The notes under the pieces: model-generated
The model's database searches: none
The model's input: the letters and a program-made list of their open reading frames with translations, nothing else
What the model was told of the DNA's origin: nothing
Source of the DNA: Actinomycetes bacterium
GTDB lineage: Bacteria; Actinomycetota; Acidimicrobiia; Acidimicrobiales; Acidimicrobiaceae
Direction: 5' to 3'
NCBI GenBank assembly: GCA_021841935.1
Contig: JAKCDL010000012.1
Span: 1-64,000, forward strand
Length of the DNA: 64,000 bases
Made by a program: the position numbers and the translations under genes
Part shown: piece by piece, positions 1 to 8,016 of the stretch
How the letters are laid out: each line of letters opens with the position of its first letter
How positions within the stretch are numbered: position 1 is the stretch's first letter

Positions 1-375
1 GCCTCCTCTTATCAGGAGATCGGTTTCGGTCGCAAAAGTGCTGAAGGTAGTGAGCGATCCGCAAAATCCTGTTCCAATGAGAAGTCTTATTCTCCGACGA
101 AGTCCAATATCTCTCCCCGATTGAATTAGGAGTTCTAGAAGGGCTCCGAGGATGAACGACCCTATCGTGTTAGCCATGAGGGTTGCCCATGGTATTGAAC
201 CGCGTTGAGTTGGAATCAAGTTGGCTAATTCAAAGCGAGCAAATGTTCCGGCGACACCTCCAGCGGCTATCCATGCGTAGAGAGACAACTGTCTATGGTG
301 AGGCGATTCATTTGATAAGTCATTTTTCGCAGAGCGATAGTGGCTCTTTTTGATAAGCGACGAGGAAGGGTTCAT
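1..375 (-). CDS. crcB: Fluoride ion channel CrcB/FluC, C-terminal part beyond window edge
   Basis: Reading leftward from ATG at 375, 125 codons stay open to base 1, so the C terminus lies outside the window. After a hydrophilic N-terminal tail of about 30 residues come hydrophobic segments with the family signatures: a GGVAGTFARF stretch near residue 39, an ATLMANTIGSFILG stretch near residue 67 containing the conserved Asn, and GFCGSLTTFSTF near residue 105, whose TTFSTF box lines the pore. Family knowledge: these are small dual-topology dimeric channels that expel cytoplasmic fluoride. The leader carries a fluoride riboswitch, which independently supports the call. Only the length of the missing end is unknown. 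Confidence 0.93.
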   Translation of the reverse strand, partial: MNPSSSLIKKSHYRSAKNDLSNESPHHRQLSLYAWIAAGGVAGTFARFELANLIPTQRGSIPWATLMANTIGSFILGALLELLIQSGRDIGLRRRIRLLIGTGFCGSLTTFSTFATETDLLIRGG

Positions 376-388
376 TGAAATCCAGAGT

Positions 389-475
389 CTCCTAAAAATA
401 TCTACAACTTTAGGAGTCATCAGCTTCCAAGGGAAGCGGTTTTGGTGTCATGAAACCACGGCAGAACCCATTGCC
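389..475 (-). promoter_or_regulatory. Fluoride riboswitch (crcB motif) with SD-sequestering platform
   Basis: On the minus strand the leader reads as the crcB motif. A GGC/GCC hairpin (475-460) has loop AATGGGTTCT. It is followed by a small inserted hairpin, AAAACCGC, a GCTTCC/GGAAGC stem (437-432 with 428-423), and then the diagnostic GCTGATGACTCCTA (424-411). Loop bases GGGTT can pair with GACTC (418-414; two wobbles) as the expected pseudoknot. CTCCTAAA (416-409) is exactly complementary to TTTAGGAG (396-389), which holds the AGGAG ribosome site 13 bases before the crcB start. The pseudoknot strand and the anti-SD strand overlap, which implies that fluoride binding frees the ribosome site. 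A possible -10 (TATAGT, 488-483) lies just upstream. Confidence 0.88.
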
Positions 476-522
476 AATAAAAACTATAGGGTGAATTTAC
501 ATCTTTAGGATCATTAGAGTAA

Positions 523-547
523 CAAGACCGGCGCATAGTCGGTCTTG
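523..547. other. Inverted repeat (possible terminator) upstream of crcB leader
   Basis: CAAGACCG (523-530) and CGGTCTTG (540-547) form an 8-bp perfect stem with a 9-base loop. On the plus strand it is followed by AATTTATCTTT, only moderately T-rich. It lies upstream of the presumed crcB promoter, so it may insulate that unit. No gene ending here was found. Confidence 0.35.
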
Positions 548-995
548 AATTTATCTTTGCCTCCTGATTTTTACTTAGCAATGTAGCTTGCAGGACGTTC
601 GCCTGTTTGATGCATTCCGGCATAGGTTGGCTTTGACGCAGATTTGTCGAGGGGTGAAAGTTTGGATATTCTCCAAAATCTTTTATTTAGGTGCGCAACT
701 CTTCGTATATTCGGTCTTCAATTGAGGTGATGGTTACGGTGCGTCTAGTCCAAAAGGCGATCTGGAATTGGGAAAATTTGCAACGCAAATTTTTTGAGGG
801 ATTGAGTAGGGCATGCACTATCTTTGACAGTCTTTGGTTGCGTCGACCACGTTATTTCGAATGCTCTTTTAGGTCACAATTTTTACGCGATTGAATTTGC
901 CAAACGGAACATGGGTTAGAACGAAGGTGGTTGTGCCTGCTGTTCATTTGGCCTATCCTCTCCCGCGAGAAAAGTGCCTCTATCGTTTTTGAATG
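548..995. other. Intergenic stretch without a supported gene
   Basis: Both strands hold only short open frames without recognisable protein features. The one structure seen is an AT-rich hairpin, AAAATTTGC (773-781) with GCAAATTTT (785-793), followed by two more T on the plus strand. It could be a weak terminator but has no clear gene to serve. Confidence 0.4.
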
Positions 996-1046
996 AAAAA
1001 AGGCCACTCGCTTTGAGGTTTGATTCCCAATTCGACTGGCCCTTTT
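996..1046 (-). terminator. Intrinsic terminator of tmRNA
   Basis: On the minus strand, nine bases past the mature tmRNA 3' end, GGCCAGTCG (1041-1033) pairs with CGAGTGGCC (1010-1002) with one G-G mismatch, and a run of six T follows (1001-996). An A4/T4 extension lengthens the stem. This is a typical factor-independent terminator for ssrA. Confidence 0.75.
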
Positions 1047-1054
1047 ACCGTTAG

Positions 1055-1403
1055 TGGAGGTGGCGGGAATTGAACCCGCGTCCTTCGGTTCCTTAGTATG
1101 GCTTCTCCGAGTGCAGCTACCAAGTAATTTTCGTTGCCAGAGTACCGGTCGCCTCTCCTCTAACACTTAGCCCGATTTGGTTTTCGTCTCTTCCTTACAG
1201 GCGTTGGTCGAGCTTATCTCTATTTGATTGCGCCCAGAACCACCCCTAAGAGCTCGGGATGGGAGGACGTCGCGCCTTTATTTAGGCAGCGAGTGCGAGC
1301 TGTGGCTCGGCGTTTATTTTTTGTACCGGCTCTTTAACGTGGTTCCGGAGACCACGACTCGCTTCTCATACCGCAAATCCCAAAGTCGAAGCCTGACACC
1401 CCC
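1055..1403 (-). ncRNA. ssrA: tmRNA (transfer-messenger RNA)
   Basis: The minus strand starts GGGGGTG (1403-1397) and ends with a T-arm (GCGGG-TTCAATT-CCCGC) followed by CACCTCC plus discriminator A (1055). The two ends pair into a 7-bp acceptor stem with G at position 3 opposite U, the alanine identity pair. CCA is not encoded. A tag frame in the middle ends in codons for NAEPQLALAA and a TAA stop (about 1311-1281), with the usual ALAA degradation signal. The exact resume codon is uncertain. The RNA rescues stalled ribosomes together with SmpB, encoded immediately upstream on the same strand. Confidence 0.93.
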
Positions 1404-1450
1404 TACATGCACTACATTCACTTGAAAGTAGCCTTATAAGTATAGACCCT

Positions 1451-1957
1451 CTAGTAGCTATTTCTGCGAAGTGAAGCCATTTCGCGTTGCTGATCCCTCT
1501 TTGAATCTTTTTCCGCTAAGTCTTTACGCTTGTCGTAAAGTTTCTTACCTTTGGCCACCGCTAGCTTGACTTTTACTTTTCCTCCTCGAAAGTACAGCGA
1601 TAGAGGTACGAGTGTAAGAGACTTCTGTTGCAGCTTTCCCGTTAGTTCATCGATTTCGCCTCTATGCGCCAGAAGTTTTCTGGGCCTCGTTGCTTCGAAG
1701 GCGCCGTAGCCGTTGGTGAATTCATACTTCGCTATATTCATTTGAAAGATGAATATCTCACCGTTGATGATACGACCAAAGGCATCCTGAATCTGAGCCT
1801 TACCCTCGCGAAGAGACTTTACTTCGGCACCTTTGAGCTCTATTCCGCACTCGAGTTCTTCAATGATCTCATATTCGTGTCGCGCCTTGCGGTTCTGCGC
1901 AATCGATCTCTCTCCAGTTGCTATCAGTTCGGCCGTCGATTGTTTCTTCTTTGCCAT
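1451..1957 (-). CDS. smpB: SsrA-binding protein SmpB
   Basis: The 168-residue protein matches SmpB over its whole length: an N-terminal RKARHEY box, the GIELKGAEVKSLREG core (residues about 37-51), the YEFTNGY region, and a basic tail KGKKLYDKRKDLAEKD that inserts into the mRNA channel of stalled ribosomes. It has an ATG start with AGTAGG a few bases upstream. The gene is transcribed toward ssrA with about 48 bases between them, the common arrangement for these two partners in ribosome rescue. Length is normal for the family (about 150-165). Confidence 0.96.
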   Translation of the reverse strand: MAKKKQSTAELIATGERSIAQNRKARHEYEIIEELECGIELKGAEVKSLREGKAQIQDAFGRIINGEIFIFQMNIAKYEFTNGYGAFEATRPRKLLAHRGEIDELTGKLQQKSLTLVPLSLYFRGGKVKVKLAVAKGKKLYDKRKDLAEKDSKRDQQREMASLRRNSY

Positions 1958-1998
1958 CTTTACCTACTTTGGGGCTTGGTGACCCTATTCTAAATTTG

Positions 1999-2439
1999 AT
2001 GGTTCGTATAAGCAGCGAAAATATCTCCTGGATGGTCCAATATTGTCTAGAAACTTCTCCTAATGAAGCTTGTGGACTTCTGCTCGGTGTTGGCGAATCG
2101 GTGAAGTTCGTGCGCGGAGCTAGGAGTGTTGCGCCTTCTCCCTATCAATTCACTATGGAACCTCTAGATATCTTAGCGATAGACAAGGAGGCTGAAGACC
2201 TCGAGGTGGAGATCGTTGGATTGTTCCATAGTCACACAACGAGCGAAGCCTATCCATCCGAAACTGACGTTGATGCTTGCCCCGACGATAGGTGGGTTCA
2301 CTTCCTTGTATCTCTGAAGTCAAAGCCCTATCGCGTCAGGGCTTTCAAGATTGCTGATAGAAAAATTACTGAAATTGAGATCTCATGCGACCTTGAAGGG
2401 GTGTCAATTGACGATCTGAGTTGGACAATACAACTTTAA
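1999..2439 (+). CDS. JAMM/MPN+ domain zinc metalloprotease
   Basis: From ATG 1999 the protein is 146 residues. The frame opens further upstream, but that part would lie inside smpB and encodes no domain, so the later ATG is preferred. The complete JAMM zinc-peptidase signature is present: Glu23 in NEACGLLLG, then H77-S-H79, seven residues, Ser87 and Asp90. Family knowledge: bacterial single-domain JAMM proteins remove C-terminal residues from ubiquitin-like sulfur carriers (Mec acting on CysO in mycobacteria) or act as isopeptidases. No sulfur-carrier gene lies in this window, so the substrate is unknown. The gene is divergent from smpB with only 41 bases between the starts, so the two promoters must overlap. 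Confidence 0.82.
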   Translation: MVRISSENISWMVQYCLETSPNEACGLLLGVGESVKFVRGARSVAPSPYQFTMEPLDILAIDKEAEDLEVEIVGLFHSHTTSEAYPSETDVDACPDDRWVHFLVSLKSKPYRVRAFKIADRKITEIEISCDLEGVSIDDLSWTIQL

Positions 2440-2499
2440 AATTTCACCATTGTAATTAAAACATTCAAACTTTACGAAGGTAATCGCTAGTCTCTAGGT

Positions 2500-3987
2500 G
2501 TGGGAAACGGTTCGTCGCCTAAGGATTCACTCAAAGCACTGGGGCGCTTACTCCTTTTACTCCAATTCATCGCCTCCTTAGTGGTAATGGCACTTAGAGT
2601 TCGTAGTTATTCAATGGGCGTCAACTTTGGTAGTTACTACCAAGAGTTTGTGCTTATCGGAAATGGCAAATTCACTCTTGCGGGCTCGTACTTTGGTTTC
2701 CCGTTTTTTCGGAGTTCAGGAGACTTTCTCTTCGGAGTCGTCTCACTTGTGGCACTTTTGGCTCGAAGTCCTATGGTCTTAGCGTCGATCTACGTTCTCT
2801 TGCTCTCGGCCGTTAATTTTTTGGCATTTTCTTATGCCACCGACCTCCTTGGAGGAAGCGCTCAGGATAAATCCTTAGTTACTCGATATGAGGCGATCGT
2901 GTTGATGATGGTATTGATGAATCCATTCTTTTACCTTTCGCTCTTTGGGGAATTTCACTTTGACCTTTTGATCTCGATGGTCTTTGGCATGCTGATACTT
3001 CGCCCTTCGCCGGGAACCAAAATCCCTTTGCGACTGATAGCGATCGCGGCGCTGGTTCTAAATGGATTTTACGGAGGACTCATCCTTGCATTCGTCGGGA
3101 TTGCTAGGTTGTTGTCGATTCGGCTGGCTAAACGTGTCGAGGCTATTGTGGAGGCCTCTCTTGGCCTGGTCGTGATGGTTGTTTATTCGGCGTTAGGTTT
3201 TGCCAAGGGAGTTGATTTCCCATACTTCGTTGCAACTTATGCGCCAACTTTGGTTCCATATGGACAATCTGCCACTTATGCCGCACTCGGTAGGTTCGTA
3301 GCTGCGCCCTCTCTCGTAGCGGCGTCGATATCCAACAACCTTACTTCGCTTACAGAGGTTTTTTTGGTAGGTGGGGGAGTGGGAATACTTGGGTTCCTGG
3401 GACCTCTTACGGCTGTTATCTTTGTAATTGGCGCCTCACTCTTTGGTGTTCTGCCACCGCTGAATGAACCTCTCTACGGTTTTGGTGCGAGCATCTTCGT
3501 CTTTGCCTCTTCCGTAAAGGTGTTGATAGCGATAACCCGAATGGGTAGAAAGATCGTCAGCGCATCTGTGATCGTGGTTGCACTTGCTATCACGGTGGGG
3601 TCGCTCTTCGTTGCTTCTCAAGTCATCGGTAACAACTTCTATCCGATCTCATCCTTTGATCGTCAATCGCTAGCCATTGCTGCTAGCTACTTGGGTGATT
3701 CGAGTGAGCTAATTGGTGACCCGAGGCTCCTGGGGCGCTTTTCGGGACGCTCCTACGTCTATAGTGACCTCTCGGGAAGCCCAATTCCTATCGTTGGTAG
3801 TGATGTCTTTGTTTTGCTGACAACGTCTCCTCGAGTTATCTTTTCCAACGGCGTAGGTATTGATGATGTTGCTCCTAGTGATAAGTTTGCAAAGTTAAAT
3901 TCTCTTGGTGCTCAACTGATATATCGTGGTGGAGATATTGAGCTCTTCAAGTTGACAGCCCCGTTTCCAAAGGCGATTTCACTATAG
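2500..3987 (+). CDS. Polytopic membrane protein, DUF2079-like
   Basis: The GTG start at 2500 gives 495 residues. Ten or more hydrophobic segments run from about residue 15 to 375, followed by a hydrophilic C-terminal domain of about 110 residues. An N-terminal stretch NFGSYYQEFVLIGNGKF (about residues 42-58) resembles the aspartate/glutamine loop at the start of DUF2079 and GT-C type membrane glycosyltransferases. This is a pattern match by eye, not a proven assignment. It lies 60 bases after the JAMM gene and could be co-transcribed with it. It may be an envelope sugar-transfer protein; the function is otherwise unknown. Confidence 0.6.
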   Translation: MGNGSSPKDSLKALGRLLLLLQFIASLVVMALRVRSYSMGVNFGSYYQEFVLIGNGKFTLAGSYFGFPFFRSSGDFLFGVVSLVALLARSPMVLASIYVLLLSAVNFLAFSYATDLLGGSAQDKSLVTRYEAIVLMMVLMNPFFYLSLFGEFHFDLLISMVFGMLILRPSPGTKIPLRLIAIAALVLNGFYGGLILAFVGIARLLSIRLAKRVEAIVEASLGLVVMVVYSALGFAKGVDFPYFVATYAPTLVPYGQSATYAALGRFVAAPSLVAASISNNLTSLTEVFLVGGGVGILGFLGPLTAVIFVIGASLFGVLPPLNEPLYGFGASIFVFASSVKVLIAITRMGRKIVSASVIVVALAITVGSLFVASQVIGNNFYPISSFDRQSLAIAASYLGDSSELIGDPRLLGRFSGRSYVYSDLSGSPIPIVGSDVFVLLTTSPRVIFSNGVGIDDVAPSDKFAKLNSLGAQLIYRGGDIELFKLTAPFPKAISL

Positions 3988-4037
3988 AAACCCCTAAGAG
4001 AATCGTCAGTAAAAGCGGTCTTGCCATCTCAGCCTTC

Positions 4038-4064
4038 AGCGCTAGGGCCATGGGCACTAGCGCT
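4038..4064. terminator. Hairpin between convergent genes
   Basis: AGCGCTAG (4038-4045) and CTAGCGCT (4057-4064) form an exact 8-bp stem around an 11-base loop. It lies between the end of the membrane-protein gene (3987) and the end of the oppositely oriented ClC gene (4121). No T-run follows on either strand, so it is a candidate bidirectional terminator or mRNA 3'-end stabiliser only. Confidence 0.45.
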
Positions 4065-4120
4065 CGGTACCTAGGTCGTTCGTTGAAACATGGTCGAGTA
4101 TCTCTAGATATTCGCCAACT

Positions 4121-5518
4121 CTAATGTTCGAGAGCCTTAGACCTCTTCGAAGATCGAAGTTCAAAGAGTGTCCTTTGATCGTCGCGCGAGACGGTCTGGC
4201 TTTCATACATGGTGGATCCGAAGAGTGTTACTACCCCCAACGCAATGGTGATTGCAATTAGGGTGGGTCCGACGTATACGACGGTGTTGGTCATCTCTGC
4301 AATGAGGGCAATCATTGCAAGTGGAGCTCTAGCAATTGATCCAAAACAAGCAGTCATGCCAATTACGACAAAGGCAGCTTCCTGATGAGCGAGGCTTGGG
4401 AAAAAGCCGACGCCGAGCTTCCAGATCGATGCACCTAGGTAGCCTCCGATCACAACTCCAGGTCCGAATACTCCACCAGATCCTCCTAGCCCGATTGAGA
4501 GCGAAGTAGCCACTATTCGAAGGAGGGCGATGATGAGTATGGCTATGAATGCCTTGTTAAGGGCGCCACCACCGTCGATAACTTGTTGGAGGTATCCATA
4601 GCCAGTTCCGACGTCTTGGGGGAAGGCAAAGCCTATGAGCCCGACTAGAAACCCACCGAGCACAACCAGGAAGTACCTAAATTTCTTCAATCGACGCGCA
4701 AGGGCTACGGTAAAGTAAAACGCCTTTGAGTAGGCAACTCCTGTAAGACCTGCTGCTAAACCTAGAAGCGCGATAGCGATAAAGGCACCAAGTGAAACAA
4801 CGAAGTGTGCATTTGGTACCGAAAATACCGATGCGAATCCGTAGGCGCTGCCAAAGATAACGTAAGCGACTCCGGAGGCGACCATCGATGGAACTAGGTA
4901 GGCAATTTCAAAGTCAGACGCAAAGAGAATCTCTGAGGCAAGGATGGCACCACCTAGTGGTGCTTTGAAGATGGCCCCAATTCCTGAACCGAGACCAACT
5001 GCGACTACCATCTTCGCATCTGTTTCGTCAAGGTTGAGCCACCTAGCTACCGCGGAGCCAATTCCTGCAGATATTTGGGCGGTTGGCCCTTCTCGTCCAC
5101 CGGATCCCCCGGAGCCAATAGTGATCGCCGACGCGACGATCTTGATGGCCACTACGCGCAGTCTCACTCCCTTGGGGTTTTTGTGCACAGCAGAGATCGC
5201 GGCATCAGTTCCGTGCCCTTCTGCCTCTGGTGCTAACAAGAAGACAATCACACCCGCCATTAGTGCACCAAGGGTTACGGAAAATAGGAAGAGTAGGTGA
5301 TTTTTGATCACACTATCTCCAATAGGACCTCCTTCACCAGCGGCATTTGGAGGATAGAATCCCGCAAGTTTGTTCAAGAAAAGTGACGTTGCTAGCTTTA
5401 GGGCCCCGTAAAACAAGGTTGCGCCTAAGCCTGCGACTATTCCTATGAAAATGCTCAGGGATATTTGGCGAGTGGACCTATTCAGAGCATTGAATTTGTG
5501 AGCAAAATTATCTTTCAT
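4121..5518 (-). CDS. ClC family chloride channel/transporter
   Basis: The 465-residue polytopic protein has the ClC selectivity motifs in order: GSGGSGGREGP (about residues 136-146; the GREGP box) and GGSGGVFGP (about 342-350; the GxFxP box). The conserved gating-glutamate position is intact (REGP). There are no C-terminal CBS domains, as in short bacterial members. ClC proteins exchange chloride for protons and help acid resistance. The REGP box fits a chloride type rather than the fluoride-specific ClC-F branch. The gene follows the MarR gene by 10 bases in the same direction, so co-transcription and MarR control are likely. Confidence 0.93.
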   Translation of the reverse strand: MKDNFAHKFNALNRSTRQISLSIFIGIVAGLGATLFYGALKLATSLFLNKLAGFYPPNAAGEGGPIGDSVIKNHLLFLFSVTLGALMAGVIVFLLAPEAEGHGTDAAISAVHKNPKGVRLRVVAIKIVASAITIGSGGSGGREGPTAQISAGIGSAVARWLNLDETDAKMVVAVGLGSGIGAIFKAPLGGAILASEILFASDFEIAYLVPSMVASGVAYVIFGSAYGFASVFSVPNAHFVVSLGAFIAIALLGLAAGLTGVAYSKAFYFTVALARRLKKFRYFLVVLGGFLVGLIGFAFPQDVGTGYGYLQQVIDGGGALNKAFIAILIIALLRIVATSLSIGLGGSGGVFGPGVVIGGYLGASIWKLGVGFFPSLAHQEAAFVVIGMTACFGSIARAPLAMIALIAEMTNTVVYVGPTLIAITIALGVVTLFGSTMYESQTVSRDDQRTLFELRSSKRSKALEH

Positions 5519-5528
5519 TTAGCAGTTT

Positions 5529-6008
5529 CTAACTCCAACCTAGTTTTTCTGAAAGCATTTTTTCATCTGGTTCAGGTGACGCCTTTGCGAAGAGGGTAAA
5601 TCCTTCCTCTACCTCTTTGATCTGCGTGGCACTAAGCTTCGCAACGACCCCTTCTATCATCGCTCGCCTTGATTCTGTGACCCTCTGTAGTAGTTTCGAA
5701 CCCTTTAGAGTAATTGCAACTATCACTTGCCGCCTATCTGTCGGGTGCGCCATTCGCTCGATAAGTCCTTTGCTTACGAGGTCATCACATAGTCGCGTCG
5801 CCGATGCAGGAGCAAGTGAAGTCTCTTTAGTTATTTCGCTCATTGCAAGGTCTCCCCTCCCTCCAAGGATGACAAGTATGCGATACTGTGCTATCGAAAC
5901 GATCTCTTCTATCTCACTAAGTGACTTCACTGCAATCGAAAGAACTGCACGTGAAGTTTGCAAGATTGAGTCGACTGATGTTTTGCTTCTATCATGAAAT
6001 ATTTCCAT
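5529..6008 (-). CDS. MarR family transcriptional regulator
   Basis: The 159-residue protein has a winged helix-turn-helix: AMSEITKETSLAPASATRLCDDLVSKGLIER (about residues 55-85) is the recognition-helix region, followed by the DRR wing (HPTDRRQV) and a C-terminal helix for dimerisation. MarR proteins usually repress their own operon and respond to small ligands. The gene is first in a two-gene unit with the ClC gene. Its leader carries a 15-base direct repeat that could be the operator. The ligand cannot be inferred. Confidence 0.9.
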   Translation of the reverse strand: MEIFHDRSKTSVDSILQTSRAVLSIAVKSLSEIEEIVSIAQYRILVILGGRGDLAMSEITKETSLAPASATRLCDDLVSKGLIERMAHPTDRRQVIVAITLKGSKLLQRVTESRRAMIEGVVAKLSATQIKEVEEGFTLFAKASPEPDEKMLSEKLGWS

Positions 6009-6021
6009 CTTGGAAAGATCC

Positions 6022-6057
6022 TAGCAGATCTGAAAAGTTTCGTAGCACGTCTGAAAG
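6022..6057. promoter_or_regulatory. 15-base direct repeat upstream of MarR-ClC operon
   Basis: TAGCAGATCTGAAAA (6022-6036) and TAGCACGTCTGAAAG (6043-6057) match at 12 of 15 bases and are offset by 21 bp, two helical turns. They sit 14-49 bases before the MarR start, where an autoregulatory operator would lie. Regulatory function is inferred from position only. Confidence 0.35.
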
Positions 6058-6140
6058 TGTCTCCTTCCCTTTGGGTATGGGTTTCTCTCGCAATCGGAGA
6101 AGACTTTTGGGAGTATCTTTGTGAGAAGTGATTGGAGGAG

Positions 6141-6225
6141 TGGTGCGGACGGGGAGACTCGAACTCCCACGCCTTTCGGCACTAGAACCTAAATCTAGCG
6201 CGTCTGCCAATTTCGCCACGTCCGC
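6141..6225 (-). tRNA. tRNA-Leu (anticodon UAG)
   Basis: On the minus strand, acceptor arms GCGGACG and CGTCCGC pair, and CCA is encoded at the 3' end (6143-6141). The anticodon stem CTAGA/TCTAG encloses TTTAGGT, giving TAG. A long variable arm (TGCCGAAAGGCG) marks a class II leucine tRNA. Length is 85 bases. Confidence 0.95.
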
Positions 6226-6383
6226 ACGATAGCAATAGCGAACTATCAACATAGTCGCTCGGGCGAATCGTACCGACAATGGTCACTATAAAGATTTGTT
6301 TCATAGGCGACCAATGGATGAAAGTTGCTTCGAGGGTGTTGTATTTATGTAACAAACTCTTATTGATCTATTAGCTTGGAGAT

Positions 6384-7019
6384 ATGGATTTTTCGATGCA
6401 GTCAACTAACTCAACCATTAATCAAATCATGATGGCCGGCGACCCTACGCGCCTCGAGTCCGGATCTGACATCTTCCAAAGACTTTTGCGTGAGCGCATC
6501 ATTTTTCTAGGCAGCGTGGTAGATCAGGCGATGGCAAATGCTATTTGCGCACAGCTACTACTCTTGGAGGCTGAGGACCCGACTAAGGACATAGCGCTCT
6601 ATATCAACTCTCCTGGTGGATCGGTTACTGATGGACTTGCAATCTATGACACGATGCAATACGTCTCTTGCGACATTGCGACCATCTGCTTAGGATTGGC
6701 AGCTTCGATGGGTCAGTTCCTTCTTTGTGCAGGGACCAAGGGAAAGCGCTTCGCGCTTCCGCACTCGAGGATCATGATGCACCAGCCATCGGCACAGATG
6801 CAAGGTCAGGCCGCTGACATTGCAATTCAGGCCGAGCAGATCGGATACATGAAGAAGATGCTTGCCGAGCGAATTGCGATGCATACCGGGCAGGATCTAG
6901 AGACTATTCAGAGGGACTCTGAAAGAGACCGTTGGTTTACAGCAGAATCAGCTAAAGAGTATGGTTTCATCGATCAAGTAATCACGCGATCTTCGTCGGC
7001 GAAGATCGCAACCAAGTAG
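6384..7019 (+). CDS. clpP: ATP-dependent Clp protease proteolytic subunit
   Basis: The 211-residue serine protease has the full ClpP triad: Ser108 in GLAASMGQ, His133 in MMHQP, and Asp182 in [18 protein letters not shown]. The [17 protein letters not shown] stretch (75-91) forms part of the active-site groove. Two stacked heptamers form the degradation chamber fed by ClpX or ClpC. No clp ATPase or second clpP gene is adjacent here, although actinobacteria often carry two in tandem. The start is ATG 6384; alternatives at Met5 or Met16 would only shorten the N-terminal axial loop or propeptide. Confidence 0.95.
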   Translation: MDFSMQSTNSTINQIMMAGDPTRLESGSDIFQRLLRERIIFLGSVVDQAMANAICAQLLLLEAEDPTKDIALYINSPGGSVTDGLAIYDTMQYVSCDIATICLGLAASMGQFLLCAGTKGKRFALPHSRIMMHQPSAQMQGQAADIAIQAEQIGYMKKMLAERIAMHTGQDLETIQRDSERDRWFTAESAKEYGFIDQVITRSSSAKIATK

Positions 7020-7068
7020 TCTTGAAGGGACAATTGATCTTTCAAGAAAATGATTTTTAGGAGTGGAC

Positions 7069-8013
7069 GTGTTAGATCACTTTCAATCCGAGGAGCAATC
7101 GGAGGGCGGCGACGGTGGCCGAACTAGCAGAAGCGAGCTACACGTTGTCGCATCTTCTGTAAGTGTTCCAAAGCGCATAGTTCGCCTTTGGGAGTACCGT
7201 CCACTTTTGATTAGCTTGGTTCGAAAAGAACTCTCGGTTAAGTACAAAAATAGCATTCTGGGTTTTGTTTGGTCTATGCTAAATCCAGCTTTGACCTTGG
7301 TTATTTACTTTGTTGTTTTTCAGCTTGTTCTGAAGAACGGCATCCCTCAGTTTGCTGTCTACCTGCTCTGCGGGTTGGTAGTTTGGAACTTTTTTTCCAA
7401 TGCAATCATGGGAGCCACTGGTTCAGTTGTTGCAAATGCGGGAATTGTAAAGAAGGTCTCATTTCCTCGCGAAGTGTTACCTCTGGCTTCGGTCGGATCA
7501 GCGATGGTCTTCTTCTTCCTTCAGGGGATAGTTTTGATCCTTGCGTTGGTGATAGCGAGGGACGTACCTGCCTTTTCCTACCTGCCACTACTTTTATTTG
7601 CCTTCGTCGATCTGATGATTCTCTCAGGAGCACTTGCGGTACTCCTCGGTGCACTGAACGTCTTCTATAGGGACACCCAACACTTGCTCGAGATCGTCCT
7701 AATGGCTTGGTTTTGGGCGACCCCAGTCGTCTATCCCTATCAGCAGATAGCAACTCCCCTTATGCACCACGGACTGTTGTTCCTCGACTTCATCAATCCG
7801 ATGACGGCGATCGTGCTGACATTCCAGAGAGTTCTATACGCCAAAGTATCGCCTATGGGCACAACCCACACGGTTGTTCACCTGCTTCCGGCTAATTCAG
7901 TTCTCTGGTTCGCGGGACAGCTCTCTATCGTTCTTGTAGTCTCTACAATCCTTTTCCTCATAGCCCTCAAGATCTTTGGGCGCATGGAGGGAAATTTTGC
8001 TGAGGAGCTTTAA
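7069..8013 (+). CDS. ABC-2 type polysaccharide export permease (Wzm/TagG-like)
   Basis: The start is taken at GTG 7069 because AGGAG (7059-7063) lies 5 bases before it; an in-frame GTG at 7063 overlaps that ribosome site. The 314-residue protein has about 50 cytoplasmic residues, then YKNSILGFVWSMLNPALTLVIY, the hallmark first membrane segment of ABC-2 polysaccharide permeases, and five further segments with the FYRDTQHLLEI box. It partners the ATPase encoded 3 bases downstream to export a lipid-linked surface polysaccharide or teichoic-acid-like polymer. The cargo is unknown. Confidence 0.9.
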   Translation: MLDHFQSEEQSEGGDGGRTSRSELHVVASSVSVPKRIVRLWEYRPLLISLVRKELSVKYKNSILGFVWSMLNPALTLVIYFVVFQLVLKNGIPQFAVYLLCGLVVWNFFSNAIMGATGSVVANAGIVKKVSFPREVLPLASVGSAMVFFFLQGIVLILALVIARDVPAFSYLPLLLFAFVDLMILSGALAVLLGALNVFYRDTQHLLEIVLMAWFWATPVVYPYQQIATPLMHHGLLFLDFINPMTAIVLTFQRVLYAKVSPMGTTHTVVHLLPANSVLWFAGQLSIVLVVSTILFLIALKIFGRMEGNFAEEL

Positions 8014-8016
8014 CCT

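Noticed and set aside
420-623. 67-codon open frame on the minus strand
   Set aside because: It covers the fluoride riboswitch and its promoter region; the protein has no recognisable features and no ribosome site.
1228-1425. 65-codon plus-strand frame
   Set aside because: It is the antisense of the tmRNA gene.
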